A stretch of DNA of 64,000 nucleotides from Allodiplogaster sudhausi (GCA_945643635.1 CALZFC010000017.1:26001-90000), one strand, 5' to 3'. Numbered from the stretch's first letter, positions 1 through 13,045 are shown. The notes: generated by a model not told the origin, from the sequence alone. Translations and numbers: made by a program.

Positions 1-3000
1 ACGCCTTCAAGCTGGCGGCCATGCTCGCGCAGCAACATCGCCACTTTATGATTGGGCAGCAGCAGCAACAGCAGCCCTCGCCCGTCAAGACTGAGTGAGT
101 AGCAATAAATTAAAAATTATTTTGATCTCAAAATTTGATTTATTATTATTTTAATTTTTTTTATGTATACGAACGTGCAAAGCGAATAAAGAACTCTTAT
201 ATTTAGTAAGAGAATATAAAATATCTTTAAAAAAATTAAACTATATCAAACTATTTCCTCATTAGGAGTGACTCGTCGGCCGTGGCGCCGCGAGAGAGGC
301 CGTCGCCGACAGCACGCCCTCTGACCACATCAGCGCTGGAGGAAAACCCGACGAACCTCGGAGCAGGAGGAGATGCCGCGAACAAGACGCTCGCCGCAAG
401 CATCGAGGCGCTCTTCAAGCACTCTGGCGTTGGTAGGCAATTTTTGTTATTTTATTTTCAATTCTAATATAATTATTCAAATTATATTTATTTGCTTAAA
501 AAATAAATTTTAATCTTTAAAGTTTCCCACTTGAATTCGCGCATTTTTGCCTGACTCAAGGGCGATTTATGGAGAGTCGGTGAACTTCAAACAGTTTCCT
601 ATTGGCTTTCGATGCTCCTTACTTTTAGTGTCAGCGCTACTTCCGACAGCTTCTGCTCCGCCAACGACGACTGCCTCCGCTATCCAGAACTCGTCCATTT
701 CACCGAGTGCCAGCTCGGACGTGTCGGGCGACCGCCACGAACAGTTCGTGCTCCATTCTGAATTTTGGTGTCTTCCCGAGTGCCGCTCCACTTTCTTCAC
801 TTTCCAATTTACCCGCCATTTCCTGCAGGACTGACGGGTCGTCGATCAGCCATACGTCGGATGCGGAAGAGGCCACCGCGATGACGTCATCGGTGTCGAG
901 TGACGTAATGGCCAACAATGCGGCCACCACCACGACGACGACAACAACGGCCTCTCCGATTTCCGGTGCTACCGTAACCGCGGCGCTACCGCTCTCGCCC
1001 GCTGATCAACTCGTACAGCCGCCGCACGAGAAGGTGAAGAGATTTATCAATGATTCTTTGATCTTCGGTCTTTGATCCTAGAGCTTTGATCTCTCCATGG
1101 TCCATACTTTCCCATAATATTATTGATCGAATACAAGTCTGTATAAAAAAATATATATATAGCTAATCAATAAATCCATAATATTTGGCTAGCAAATATG
1201 CAAATCGATAATATACCGTATTTTCTCAATTAGTGCCCCGGGGGTACTATTTTTCAATACCCCTGCGAGAGGGGGCACTATTAGAGGGGGGGGGTTCTAT
1301 TAGAGGGAGGGGTACTATTTTACAATGTGTTTGACTAATAATTAAATAACAACATTTTCTTCTCAAAAATGAAGAATTATAGCTCTAGTTCAATGGAATC
1401 ATCACTGGAATATCCGTTTTACCGCACATTTTGAATGAATTTGCAATCTGTTCATTGGGAGGAGCATCCCATACCTCAAATATTGATTCCATGTACGTCT
1501 CTATTAGACAGTTAGGGGGGCACTATTGGAGGGGTGGTTCTATTAGAGGGAGGGGTACTATTTTTCAATACCCTTGCGAGAGGGGGTCATTATTAGAGGG
1601 GGGGGGGGTTCTAATAGAGGGAGGGGCACTAATAGAGAAAATACGGTATTTAAATATATATGTATGTAGCTAATAAAAAAATCAATCAATACTTCTCCTG
1701 TAGTCCTCGAATCCGCTGGACGCCATGAAGAAGATGTGGGCGGAGACCGAACCGCCGCCACCACGCCAGCTGCCCGTCCTCTCCAAGCATCAGTGCTCCG
1801 TGTGCTTCAAGCACTTCTCCTCCTCGTCCGCCCTCCAGATACACATGCGCACGCATACTGGTCAGTCAGCACAGTGTGAATGTAATAGCGACTTTGTTTT
1901 TGTTCAATTGATTTTGTTTTATTTTTTATTAAACAATAACTTATTATTAAAAAAAACATTTAAAATGGAAAAAATATGAACGTGTCTGCATGACAAAGTG
2001 CATATGGTTGAGAGAGAGAAATTTATTTTTTTTTAATATTTAATTTAATTTTTTTATGCCGAAACTGCATCAAAAGGAGAGTAAAAAAAGTGAAAATTCA
2101 TGACCTCGCGCACCCTATATTCTCCGGACTTTCCGCTCTACAGGCGACAAGCCGTTCAAGTGCGACGTGTGCAGCCGCGCCTTCACGACGCGCGGCAATC
2201 TCAAGGTGCACATGGGTACGCACATGTGGCAGCAGTCGCCGTCAAGGAGGGGCCGGCGGATCTTCGAGCCGATCAACGAGTAAGCGTCTCTCTCTCTTTC
2301 TCTCTCTCGTTCTTTCTCTCATACTCCCTCTCTCTCTCATTCGCTCTCTCTTTCTCGCCATCTTTCTCTTTATCTCTCCCCGATCTCTCTCTTTATCTCT
2401 CCCCATTTCTCTCTTTCTCTCCTTTTTTTTCTTTCCCTACTTCTATCTCTCTCTTTCTCATTCGCTCTCTCTCTCTCTCCCTCTCTATCTTTATCGTACT
2501 TTAGTAAACGTGTATGTGCTCAAAACATCAAGCCCTTTTACAATTTCTTCAGAGGTTCGACGCCGTCCTCTGCTCCGCCTGGCGCAGCAGCTGCTGCCGC
2601 CGGTCTCGCTGCAGCCTTCGGCGTCCCCCCGGGCATCTTCGGCGCCTCTGCCGTCTCGCCCCTGCCAAACTCGGCCGCGCCGCCCCTCGACATGCTCATG
2701 ATGCTGTGGAGGACGGTGTGCTCTGTCTGCCAAAAGGTATGCAGGTCTCTCTCTCTTTCTCTCACTCTCTCTCTCTCTCCCTCTCTCTTCTCTCTCTCTT
2801 TCTCTCTCTCACTTTCACACACACTCTCTCTCTTTCACTCTCTTTTCTCTCTTTCTCTGTCTTCTCTTTCTCTCTCTCTCTTCTCTCTTTCTCTCTCTGT
2901 CTTTCTCTCTCTCGCTTTCCCTCTCTCATTATCTCCCTCCTCCAGGTCTGCGCCTCTCCTGCCGAGCTCGAGCAGCACCTCAAGGCGCATCTCTCGGCCG

Positions 3001-3080
3001 CCTCTCCGTCGCCCTCTACGGCGTCGTCGACCCCGTCGGCCGCCGACCATCCGACCCCCGTGAGCGCCAAGTCCGAGTGA
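1..3080 (+). CDS. sem-4: Spalt-like (SALL/SEM-4) zinc-finger transcription factor, C-terminal part
   Basis: Nuclear DNA-binding regulator of the spalt family; the window begins inside the gene. Exons inferred at 1-94, 266-432, 629-767, 829-1033, 1704-1860, 2144-2279, 2553-2736 and 2946-3080, all phase-consistent, with TGA at 3078-3080. The sequence shows a Gln run near the start, Ser/Thr/Ala-rich linkers, then [20 protein letters not shown] just before a C2H2 pair ([40 protein letters not shown]). That pair is followed by [14 protein letters not shown] and by a final lone finger, VCSVCQK joined to [15 protein letters not shown]. The [24 protein letters not shown] signature and the Arg-Arg-Gly-Arg-Arg tail are typical of the last SALL finger pair. 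The 767/829 junction (65-base intron) is the least certain. Several introns are pyrimidine microsatellites ending directly at the acceptor. Family assignment is strong; orthology to sem-4 is inference. Confidence 0.85.
1216..1646 (-). mobile_element. Pogo-derived MITE, copy 1 (intron of the spalt-like gene)
   Basis: Non-autonomous DNA transposon bounded by TA on both sides (1214-1215 and 1647-1648), with terminal inverted repeats starting CCGTATTTTCTC. The subterminal parts are homopolymer-rich (GGGGGCACTATTAGAGGGG type). The core at about 1375-1510 read on the minus strand resembles the pogo/Tigger transposase C-terminus seen clearly in the copy at 15448-15894. A TA duplication fits the Tc1/mariner-pogo superfamily. 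Confidence 0.75.
2282..2500 (+). repeat. (CT)n-rich array in a spalt-like intron
   Basis: Imperfect pyrimidine microsatellite directly after the donor at 2280. Its Leu-Ser-Leu-Ser translations are artefacts. A second array (about 2742-2940) fills the next intron and runs straight into the CCTCCAG acceptor at 2945, so it also acts as the polypyrimidine tract. Confidence 0.9.
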
Positions 3081-6012
3081 ATTGGGTCCATGGCCACCCC
3101 CCCCCCCCTCCAGTCAATAATGTCTATAACCCCCCCCCCCCCTGGCCAGGACCCTGACCCCCCCCCCCCCCACTAAAAAGGTCTGAGCTCCCCCCCCGCG
3201 TTTTTTCCGACATCAGATTCGACAGACTCGTGCACATCAGCATCAATCATCTCAGCTCTTCCACTCCCTCTTTTCTCTCTTTCTCTCTCTCTCTCTTGCT
3301 CCCTCTCTCTCTCTCTCTCTGTTCACCCCGCCCCCTCCCCCTCTCTCCTCTCACCCCGCGTGCATTTCACTCTCTTTCGTCAACACACTGCATCTCTCTC
3401 TCTATGATTTCCTCTCTCGCCTAATACAGTATTACTCATTGCATCTTCAGTATACATCATGTCTTTTTCTTAAATATGCATAATATAACACTGCTGTCTC
3501 TCCCCGTTTTTCCTGGGTGCTTTTTTTTTTCTCCACGCGACATATTATTGGAATCACGCTTATCTGACTCTCTTTCTCTCTCTCACTCTTCTATTATATT
3601 CCTTCTGCTATTTCGGCAATATAACAAATAAAAGGAGAGAAGAAGTCACTATTATTACTCAGAGCAAAAGAGCCGCTTTAATTTTCGCACAAGTCACATT
3701 TTTATTTGATTTCTTTTTCCATCTTCATTTTTCCTTTTTTTTTGTTCTCTATTGTGCTTCTCTCTCTTTCAACATTGCTAATGGAACACACTATTTTATT
3801 GATCGATCGAGAGTTTTTCCGTCTCTCCACATGCCTGATTCTATTGATTTATCGACCTATTGACTTGTCGATTATCGTTCAAAACACATTTGAAATGTGC
3901 AAACTTTCCTTCGCCTGGTTTCATCTCCACACATGCCTGTTTCGGTGCTTATCAGTATGATAACTTTGTTATCTCTCTCTTTCTCTAATTCTCTCTCATC
4001 GCTCGGTGCTCTCTCGCCTTTTCTTCCCGCTGCTGCTTCTGCTTTTATTTTCCTGTTAGAAACTTTTCAGAATTTCAAAAAGTTACCTACTAGTCATTTG
4101 CTTTTCATCTCGTTTGCTTGCATATTATTTCTGAATATGCATTTTTTTCTTGCATCATTTAAGCCTCTGATCACTTTCTTTCTCTCTCTCTCTCACAATA
4201 CAAGTATTACACAATTTTGCAGATTTTGGATGCACATTACATGATTGTCTATCATCAGCCCTTGTCACCTCCTCTTTGCACGCTGTCAACAACAAAGCAT
4301 TGTAATACAATTGTAACCCCTGACTGAACATGTTTGCAGACCGCCAAAAGTTGCATGTTTCATTCAAATATAGCGAGAAATTACGACGATGCTAAGGTTA
4401 TAAACATAAGAAATTGTGAATTGTGAATCCCCACACTTGATATTGACCCTAATGTAGTTCAAAAAAGTTTTTTTTCATTCACTATTTTTGTGCATCTGCT
4501 CGTTCAGCAGATGTACAATGTCCTCTTTGTGGAATTGATAAATTGCATTATCATTTTCAATTCCCGTCGTTGCTCGAGATATGGAAAGTTTGTGAACAAA
4601 ACAAAGGAAAGAAGAGGGCGCGAATATCTATGAACCTTTAAAAAAGAACAAAAAAAGCAGATTGACAAGGAACAATGATCATTTGTAAAAAAAAAAGGGT
4701 TGACTTGTTCGATTACTATGAACATACATACATACTTATATTTAGCAATTAACACGTACTCATTCTTCTTCATACATACATGAAGACGTACATACACACA
4801 CACTATGTTTCCCGCCCACCAATTGACGTACTATGTACATACCTTACATACACGCATTACGCAGTTTTCGTATTTCGAATATGGAGAAAGAATAACCTCA
4901 TCTAACAAATAAAGTGAAAGTATGACGTAAATGGAATAATTCTATTAATTTTGCAGCCTAATACACATGTTTGATCTTCTCTCTCTCTCTCTCTCTCGCT
5001 CTCACAATATGATTACCATTTCTTGCTTCTTTTTTTCGTTCTAAAGAGTAATCCGCCTAACCGTGGCGCTGTGCATATATTGAGAAGTTTAAAGACGATT
5101 AACCATATTACAAATGTCGTTTTACTTCATCTCTCATCAGCTTAAAGTTCGCTTTGAGACGGTGCCGTTGAAGGGCTTTTATGCATACCGTCTAGGATTG
5201 CAGCTGTAGAACAGACAATGGATATGAGATGGAGATGGGGGAAGGGGAGAGACAAAAGGGTACCTCGTCTTGGTTTGTCCAAAGCTTCGCCGCCTACGGT
5301 ATTCAGGAAGTGGGACGTCGAATGAAAGAGCAAACAAGAAACAAATCGTCAGAGCGACGTTTGCGAAACGTATAGTGAAAAAAAAACAAACAGATTAAAG
5401 AGAGATTACTCTCTCAGAATGTTTGGAGGAGACTCCATTTCAGCGGATTTTCTTCACATCTTCACTAATCTTATGCACATATACATATGTATGCGCATTC
5501 AAATGATATATACGCCTGTGGGAGGCGCTAATACGTTAATATTTTATTGTACATCGTATATAAACATATAATTTAGCGAGCCAGCGTACATTTCTCTTGA
5601 GAGGAAGTATCATTTTTCTTCTCCATTTTTCTGAAAACTTCTACCGTAGTCAAAGGGCCCTTTTTCGCTGTCACATTTAATATTATCATAAATAATGTGA
5701 AATAGTAGGTAGCACTGTGCAAATAGGCGCTAATAGCCTTAATTAGCGCGCTTGTTTATTTCTTTTCGCTGATATTCAGTTGAGATGTTTATGCTGATTG
5801 TGAGCAAAAGAGTAGACGTAGAAAGAATTCAAGTGTTATTCAGCTGAAGGAATCCGAAAGTCTATTGTAATTTTCGCTAAGATTTTCCCTCACTCTTTTA
5901 GTCGCGACTCACTAAATCACGTACGTATGCTTTTGCCGTCGCCCTTGTACTCAGGCAAAAAGGCGCGAATTCAAACGCTAGTTTTTGGATAAAGGAGCCG
6001 TCCATACGCGCC
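3081..6012. other. Intergenic region between the spalt-like and chemoreceptor genes
   Basis: No supported coding exon seen. It begins with poly(C) runs (3100-3198) in the probable 3' UTR, followed by CT-rich patches (3265-3420, 3560-3600, 4978-5005) and AT-rich sequence with an AATAAA-type signal near 3627. Short frames here lack splice context. The last 100 bases hold a sequence also present at 11813-11888 (see findings). Confidence 0.6.
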
Positions 6013-8475
6013 ATGGACATTTCCGAGGACTCGCGTAACGTCATCAAAGTGGTCGAGTGGACAAGTATAGGTAAGTCTTCTTCAGTATCCACAGCTTCCG
6101 AGCTGAGCTGCATCGATTCAATTCGTCACATATATGAATTTACCGTGAATTAGAAGAATTTTTTTTGGATACAGTATACCCAGCGTTCTAAAGAAAACGC
6201 GATTACAGTACTATCATCAAGAACATGCCGAAATACATATGTCCATAGATTGGTCAAAACATTAGATGCTCCTCAAACTACTGGGGACAAAACGCTGTCA
6301 GCACTATGATAAGCTACAGTCATCATATAATTCTACTCGAATACTCGCCGAGAAGGCATCGAAAAGTAGTAGTAGTAGTTGTAGAAGGAGTAAATGTTAG
6401 AAAAATCGAAAACAGTTCTCGTCTCTCTTTTCTTTTCTCACAAACCAATTACTTCTGCTGTCAATCTCAAAAATGTCGTTCTCCTCTAAAAGTGTTTCTA
6501 ATATTTTCTTTAGGAAAAATTCTTAAAAAAAATAAATTATTCAGCAAAAAATTAATTTTTTTTTAGAATACGTATATTCCATATCAAACCATAAGATTTG
6601 TTTTACTGAAATGAAGAGGAAAAAACTGCGCAAAGCCTTCAAAGAGCAGTCTTAGCGAAAATAACAACAACATGGACAATAACTCTGTCTGTTCAATTTA
6701 ATCTCAATCTCTATCCGACAAGTTACAAGGATTTGTTCAAAATGATTGAGCATTTTTGTTCTATTCAGTCTCGTCGCATCATTTCTCAACGCTGGAATAG
6801 ATTATAAAAATAATTAATAATGCTAATAAAAAATTATTATTTAAATAATAATAATAATAATTATTATTATTATTATCAATATTATTCTAACTATTATTCT
6901 TATTATCAAAATAGAAAAACCGTAGTACCGTATTTTCTCTATTAGTGCCTCTTCCTCTATTAGAACCCCCACCCCTCTAATAGTGCCCCCCCCCATAATT
7001 GTCTAATAGAGACGTACATGAATCTATATTTGAGGTATGGGATGCTCTTCCCAATGAACAGATTGCAAATTCATTCAAAATCAACGGTAAAACGGATATT
7101 CCAGTGATGATTCCATTGAAATAGAGCTCTATAAGTCTTCGTTTTTTTTAGAATAAAATGTCGTTATGAAACTATTAGTCAATTACACTGAAAAATAGTG
7201 CCCCTTCCTCTAATAGAACCCCCCCCCCCTCTTTTATATTGCCCCTTCTCGCAGGGGTATTGAAAAATAGTACTCACGGGGGCACTAATAGAGAAAATAC
7301 GGTAGATATAATTTGCCCACACAGCGATCGCGCTGATCTCCAACAGCGTCGTCATCCTCATGGCCATCACCAAGAGCAGCTCGCACATTGGCAAGTACAA
7401 GTATTACATCATCGCGTTCGCTCTCCACGACATTGTCTTCTCTTTCGTCTGCATCATTCTACATCCGGTGCGTTTGGGGGCGAGCCCTCTCATGTTTCGT
7501 GGCTGATAAAATACTGTTGATTAATTAGTTAACGAACGTTAATTAATTAATTAATTAAATAACGTTAATTAATTAATTAATTAATTAATTTAATTATTTA
7601 TAAAGAAAGAAAAGAGAGAGGGGATGAGTTGTTTGCGATGTAAAGGGAGGGGAGGGGTCAAGAATTTTGAAAAAATAATAAAATAATTGACTCTCGTCTT
7701 ATTGGTCAGGTCGCCGGCTTTCTGCATGGCGCCTATTTCATGTTCATGAGCGGCATCGGGCGAAACGAGTCAGAATTTGGACTTGCTAGTAAAATTCAAT
7801 AGTATCAAATAACTGCCGCACGATTAATCCCCCTCGAGGACATGGACAAGCGTCTCTGATATGTCCAGGACATTTTATTGTCCAGGACATTTCAGAGACA
7901 CCTGGGAGACATGTCAGGGACAAATTTTTTAATTTTTTCCAAGTGAACAGCGAATGGAGGCGGCCAAGTGTATGGTTTTATATATTTGTCCTTTATTTTC
8001 TTTATATCACATGCTCACGTTGCATGTTTTCACAATGGAGAGCACAGAACAGTGCACAAAACAGCATTGGATATCTTGGCAATACTTTAAACCTTAGAAT
8101 TTTCAATACTTAACCAGCATTAGAAAACATGCTACCAGATATTTTTAATTCTATTCCAGCAACATATCGCCGATAAAAGCAAACTCCCAAAGATATCTCC
8201 TTCCATTAGTTCATGATGTCAAAACAGAAGAGAGTAAATACGCCTAACATAGGCCTTTTCCTTAGTGTCTATGACATTTTTCTCCCACCCAAGAAAATGT
8301 CCTGTACATATCAGAGACGCTTGTCCATGTCCTCGAGGGAGATTAATCGTGCGGCTGGACACTTTGAAATATGAGTAGTTATGACGCGATGAAAAATGAC
8401 GAGCAATGAGAGAAATGATGAGGACGAGAGTTAGAGAGACTATTGAGAGGCAGCGAGAGAAAGAAGGAGTGTGAC

Positions 8476-8570
<95 letters not shown>

Positions 8571-11388
8571 GGAGAGTAAAAATTAAAAATAAAACAACTT
8601 AAAGATGGAGCACTGGTCAATACGGCGCGACTCACTCCGTGACGATTCAGCTACTCGCCTATTGCTTCTTCTATCGCTATGTCCTGCTCTGCAAGTCGGA
8701 CTTTTACTTTCTCCCTCTCTTGTATTTTCTCTCACTCTCCTTCTCGCTCTCTCTCTCTCTCATCCTTCTCTACTATCTCTCCCTCTCTCTTCCTTTATTT
8801 TCTATCTCACTCTCTTCCCCCTCACTCTCTTTCTCTCTCTCACTCTCTTCCCCTCACTCTCTTTCTCTCTCTCTCTCTCTTCCCTCTCTCTCTCTCTTCC
8901 CTCTCTCTCTCTCTCTTTCTCTCTCTCCATCCATCTCTCCCCTCAGGTCCGATAAGCGTCGCTACCTGGAACGTCGCGCCACCTTCGTCGTCCTCTTCTT
9001 CTTCTACATCCTCTCCTGGATCGCCTCTTGCGTCTACATCAACATTGGCTATCCGCCATCTCCGGAAGCACACGCCAACATGACTCGACTCGTCTTCAAG
9101 CCGTACTACCCAACCTTCAACCAGTCCTACTACATGTTCAATGTGGTCAGACAATCTTGACCTAATTGTTCCATGTGTCCAGACAATTTAGTCCCATCGA
9201 CATTGACACAATTGTTTAATGTGGTTAAACATATTCGCACCCTACTACCCAACGTTCACCCAGCCCTACTACATGTTCAATGTGGCCAGACACTACATTT
9301 GTCTCTCATCGATATCGGCACACAAATGTTCAGCGTATGAAGTCAATGTTGTCATCGACACTATTCAACCTGCCCAGACAATTTTGTTTGACTTTGTTTG
9401 ACAACTTTCCTGATCACCCAAACAACTTTTTTTCTGTTTATTTTAATTTTATTTGACAAAATTTAACATGCTGACCACATGCAAATCTAGACATTAGTAT
9501 TTTCTTATTTGGTTCTTGTTTTTCCCGTATTTAGGAGATTATTTTATTTTCAGAGACAAGCTTACTAGTTTGTCTTTCTCTTCTTAGGGAATGGCAACGC
9601 CGATCGCGACGGCCGCCTCGCTTTGGCTCGTCTTCCAGACGTGCTCCGAACTCTTCGCTGTCATCATCTTCTCGCGCTACATCATCCGCGCCATTCGTCA
9701 GGCTCGTTGGGGGCGAGTATAGCTCAGTGGTAGTGCGGCTGAATCATGGACCAGGCAGTCACGGGTTCGAATCTCTCCTCCGAGGTTCTATCCAACGCCC
9801 ATAAGTGATAAACCACAAGCAATTCACACCTTCGAACTTCATTAACATGTATTAATAAAATACACGGTCCCAGTACTTTGAAGGATACATGATTTGAATA
9901 CCATATTCACAGGAATTGAATAAACACGTGCAATTTAAACTATTTAGCTTGCACTCGAAAATGTTTTTCAAAAAAGTATCATCATATATCTCCGGTGCAG
10001 TTCTTTATGCAATTCCTCCTTCTCTTACTTTTAAACAAGATTGGATTAGCCAATTATTTTCATGACCTTATCCCGCCTCAATACGGGTGATTCAAAAGCG
10101 TTCAAATCAAATCTGTTGTTTGCATTCTTTTATCCTTACCACTCCCCCTCCCTCACAGGCTAGAATATACTGGCAGCTCATCGTAATCCTTAGGTGTTCT
10201 CTCTTCCTTGGTAATTTGCTACTTTACTGCTTTACTACTTACGTTTACTACTTTGCTACTTTCCTTTACTACTTTACTACTTTCCTTTACTTCTCACTAA
10301 CACAGGTTCGCTCGGATACCCAGAGTCGCACGATGGCCAATCTCCAGGTGCAACTCTTCCTCGCGCTCGTGCTGCAGGTACTCAGAACAAGAAGGGGGGG
10401 GGGAATGACGACAACGGACAAAAGCGCTGGGGACAAAAGCGTTGCGGATAAAGCGCTATCAGGATAACAAATAATTTAAAAAAATTAATCCTTTGATGAC
10501 TAAACAAGAAAATAGTTAACACAACACATCATCAAGCATGAATACGAATAGTAGCATGATTAGGATGCGTCATGAATACGAACGCTTTCTCTCGCTTGGC
10601 AATGAGCAATTTTGCCAAATCCGCTCTCTCTCACTCACTCTCTCTCTCCCTCTTTCTCTAATTTCACTCCCATTCATGGGTATGCGTTACTGCACAAGGG
10701 AGAACAAAACAACCTTTCCGTGAATCACTCTAATCTAATCTGGCAGTTATATTGTTACATATATAGTTGACGTAGAAAGGCAAAGAGAAGAATGCAAGGG
10801 ACGTAAGAGCAATGACTCCGTTCGTTAAGACATTTTTACGCAATTCCTTCCGAGAATCTTTTGGCATACAGATTAACGGTAACTATTGATAAAATAAACA
10901 GCAGGCCAAGGGCTAAAAAAGGCCAAGGGTTTAATTACTAATTATCATTTATTATTATTAAAAGCCGAAAGACAGGTTTGCTCTCTTTCAGTTTTTAGTA
11001 ACAATAAATGATAATTCATAATTATAAATAAATAATGCGCAAAAATAAATGAATAATTAATAAAAAAAAATGAATTATAAAGAATAATAATAATGAATAA
11101 TAAATAATGAAAAATAATGTTCAGCTAATGGCGCCCATCCTGTGCATCTACGCGCCCGAAGTCTTCGCAGTGGTCTTCCCGATCTTTGGAGTGGAAATCG
11201 ACATGCCACCCGGCTACATCTCCATGATCTTCCAGCTCTTCCCCTCCTTTGACGGACTCGTCGTGCTCATCGTCGTCAAGGACTACCGGTTTGCGCTCTT
11301 TCTTTGCTTTTGATCTACCGAGATGGGGGGGAGGTGAGAAGGAAAGAGAGAGGGGAAGAGAGAGAGAGAGAGTGAGAGAGAGAAATTA

Positions 11389-11424
<36 letters not shown>

Positions 11425-12215
11425 CGAGAGAGAGATGGCTCACCGTTTTGTAGCGATGTATGTACATACATATATGTAGATATATGTGTTTGCGATGAAA
11501 AAAAAAACAAAAAAACAACTTGTAAAGATATTGGTGAGTATACTCTGAATTCAGACAGAAAATCACATCAATAAACAGTTGCGTGTATGGCTCGCTTATC
11601 GTTGCATTTGCAGTAATTATGTATGTGATCGATAGAATTAACACGTTTCATTCACATTAGCCATCCTCTTTGACTGTATACATACATACATATAAGATAT
11701 GCCTTGCAAATGGCGCAAGGTATGCTGTCATCTTTAAGCACGCCCGAAACATGACCATAAATTTTTCCTTTTTTTTTAATTTTTTAAACATTTGAATTTT
11801 CCTAACTAATTTAGTCGCGTCTCTCTAAATGACATATGCTCTCTCGCATGCAAAAAGGCGCGAATTCGAAATCGAGTTTTTGGCTTTGGCAATCGACTTA
11901 CTCTTCCTTTATACTCTTCTTCTCCTTCTTCTTCTTCTTCTGTCACACCTAGCGCATTCTATCTCATCACGCTCCTCTCGCTCTCTCTCATTCTTTCTCT
12001 TTTTCTCCCTCACTGTCTGTTTCTCACTCTCTCTCATTCTTTCTCTTTTTCTCTCTCACTCTCTCATTCTTTCTCTTTTTCTCTCTCACTCTCTTTCTCT
12101 GCATCTTCACTTTTGCAGAAACGCGATTCTCGGCATCTCGAAGAAGTATCTGAAGGGCGACACTGAAGTCACCGTGATGACGACCACTTTCGCCGAGCGA
12201 AGCGCCGTAAACTGA
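6013..12215 (+). CDS. Str/Srd-like nematode seven-transmembrane chemoreceptor
   Basis: Plasma-membrane G-protein-coupled receptor of the nematode Str superfamily, expected in chemosensory neurons (family knowledge). Exons: 6013-6070, 7325-7467, 7710-7768, 8605-8694, 8947-9145, 9588-9701 (or to 9716), 10306-10377, 11125-11288 and 12119-12215, all in phase, giving about 331-336 residues, the usual family length. Visible: TM1 VEWTSIAIALISNSVVILMA; HIGKYKYYIIAF before TM2; TM3 ending CFFYRYVLLCK, the family's YRY signature; an N-glycosylation-rich extracellular loop (NMT, NQS); QLFLALVLQLMAPILCIYAP in TM6; and a TM7/tail junction FPSFDGLVVLIVVKDYRNAI. ATG at 6013 is chosen because it opens TM1 in phase. 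Three introns carry mobile elements. The donor of exon 6 is unclear because a tRNA-like element begins there: either GC at 9702 or GT at 9717. The subfamily (Str versus Srd/Srj) is not settled. Confidence 0.85.
6928..7302 (+). mobile_element. Pogo-derived MITE, copy 2 (intron 1 of the chemoreceptor)
   Basis: Bounded by TA (6926-6927 and 7303-7304). Inverted ends CCGTATTTTCTCTATTAGTG and its complement. Poly(C)/poly(G) subterminal repeats flank a core at about 7008-7160 related to copies 1 and 3, here with frameshifts. It ends only 20 bases before the exon 2 acceptor (7324), so the branch-point region must lie inside or at the edge of the element. Confidence 0.8.
7815..8355. mobile_element. 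Second MITE family with about 55-base inverted ends (intron 3 of the chemoreceptor)
   Basis: The left end GCCGCACGATTAATCCCCCT continues through ...GAGGACATGGACAAGCGTCTCTG and TATGTCCAGGACATT. The right end is its near-perfect inverse complement (about 8293-8355). The 540-base interior has no coding capacity and partly repeats the terminal motif (CCAGGACATT again near 7880). Clear target duplications were not identified. Unrelated to the pogo-derived MITE. Confidence 0.7.
8440..8575. repeat. (GA)n array
   Basis: Purine microsatellite between the MITE and exon 4 of the chemoreceptor. The opposite-phase (CT)n array at about 8700-8940 lies after exon 4, so the two could pair in the pre-mRNA and flank that exon. 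Confidence 0.85.
9706..9870 (+). mobile_element. tRNA-derived SINE-like element
   Basis: An A-box-like TAGCTCAGTGGTAGTGC (about 9720) and a B-box-like GGGTTCGAATC (about 9762) sit about 40 bases apart as in a tRNA head. No acceptor stem closes and the anticodon arm does not fold, so this is not a working tRNA gene. The element begins within about 5 bases of the expected end of exon 6. The 3' extent is approximate. Confidence 0.5.
11330..11435. repeat. (GA)n array
   Basis: Purine microsatellite in the last chemoreceptor intron, followed by AT-rich sequence. The intron closes with a (CT)n stretch at 11965-12110 leading into the acceptor TTTTGCAG (12111-12118). Confidence 0.85.
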
Positions 12216-12998
12216 GCGCCAGCTTTTCCTCTCCTTTCCCCAGCACCACACCACCGATTGTGGTCCTTTTTTGGTCACGAATTTGTTGTAATCTCGATTG
12301 GTATGTATTAGATTTATAGATATGTCCATGTATAGTTAAAGGAGCAGTACACGCAACAGCAATTTATCATTTATATACACTTACACACACTCTTTCACTA
12401 TCACTCTCTCTCTCTCTTTCACTCACTATCTCTCACTAGCCCTCTATTTGTTCTCCCCCTATCTCTATCTTAACCTCGAAGGTCATGATAGTCCATCGAA
12501 AATGGTCAGAGAGGGACAAAACAGCTTCTTCTTGTCTCTCCAGCAATGTCTCCTTTACGATTCCAGGAAAATCGGAAGTTTGTAATCTCTACTTCTTGTT
12601 TAATAAGCTAGTAATCAGAAATATCAGTAATATTCCTTTCTTAATGCGCCCCGCCACGAAATCTGTCTGTCTACTATTACTCTCTGTTATTCATTGTCCT
12701 TATTCAAGCCCATTCAAGTACTCCATTCATATGGTCTACGGTATCTTTGATGTCGGTAGATCTAACAACATATTTGTTCTTCCAACTCCTATGCATGTAC
12801 TTTGCTGTCTCTCTTTTTCAATATTCGATAGAACTCAGCTGTCTGCAGTTCGAACAATAAATTTCATTCTTATCAATAGAACCTCAGATTGTGCAAAATT
12901 CTACTGACAGACGGAAAGAGCTGGATTGTCAGAGAAGGAGAGAGAAAGAGAGACAGAGAATGGGTTTGGAAGAATGAGAGGGAGAGGAAGAGAGAGAT

Positions 12999-13045
<47 letters not shown>

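Noticed and set aside
5142..5333. Minus-strand 63-codon frame
   Set aside because: No splice sites, signal or homology visible; composition like the surrounding intergenic DNA.
8219..8955. Long Leu-Ser-rich reading frames on both strands
   Set aside because: They translate (CT)n/(GA)n microsatellites; no ATG context or splice support. The same applies to those around 2282-2940, 23510-23740, 36290-36830, 54760-55200 and 57500-57890.
9711..9790. tRNA gene
   Set aside because: A and B boxes are present but the acceptor and anticodon stems do not pair; better explained as a SINE head.
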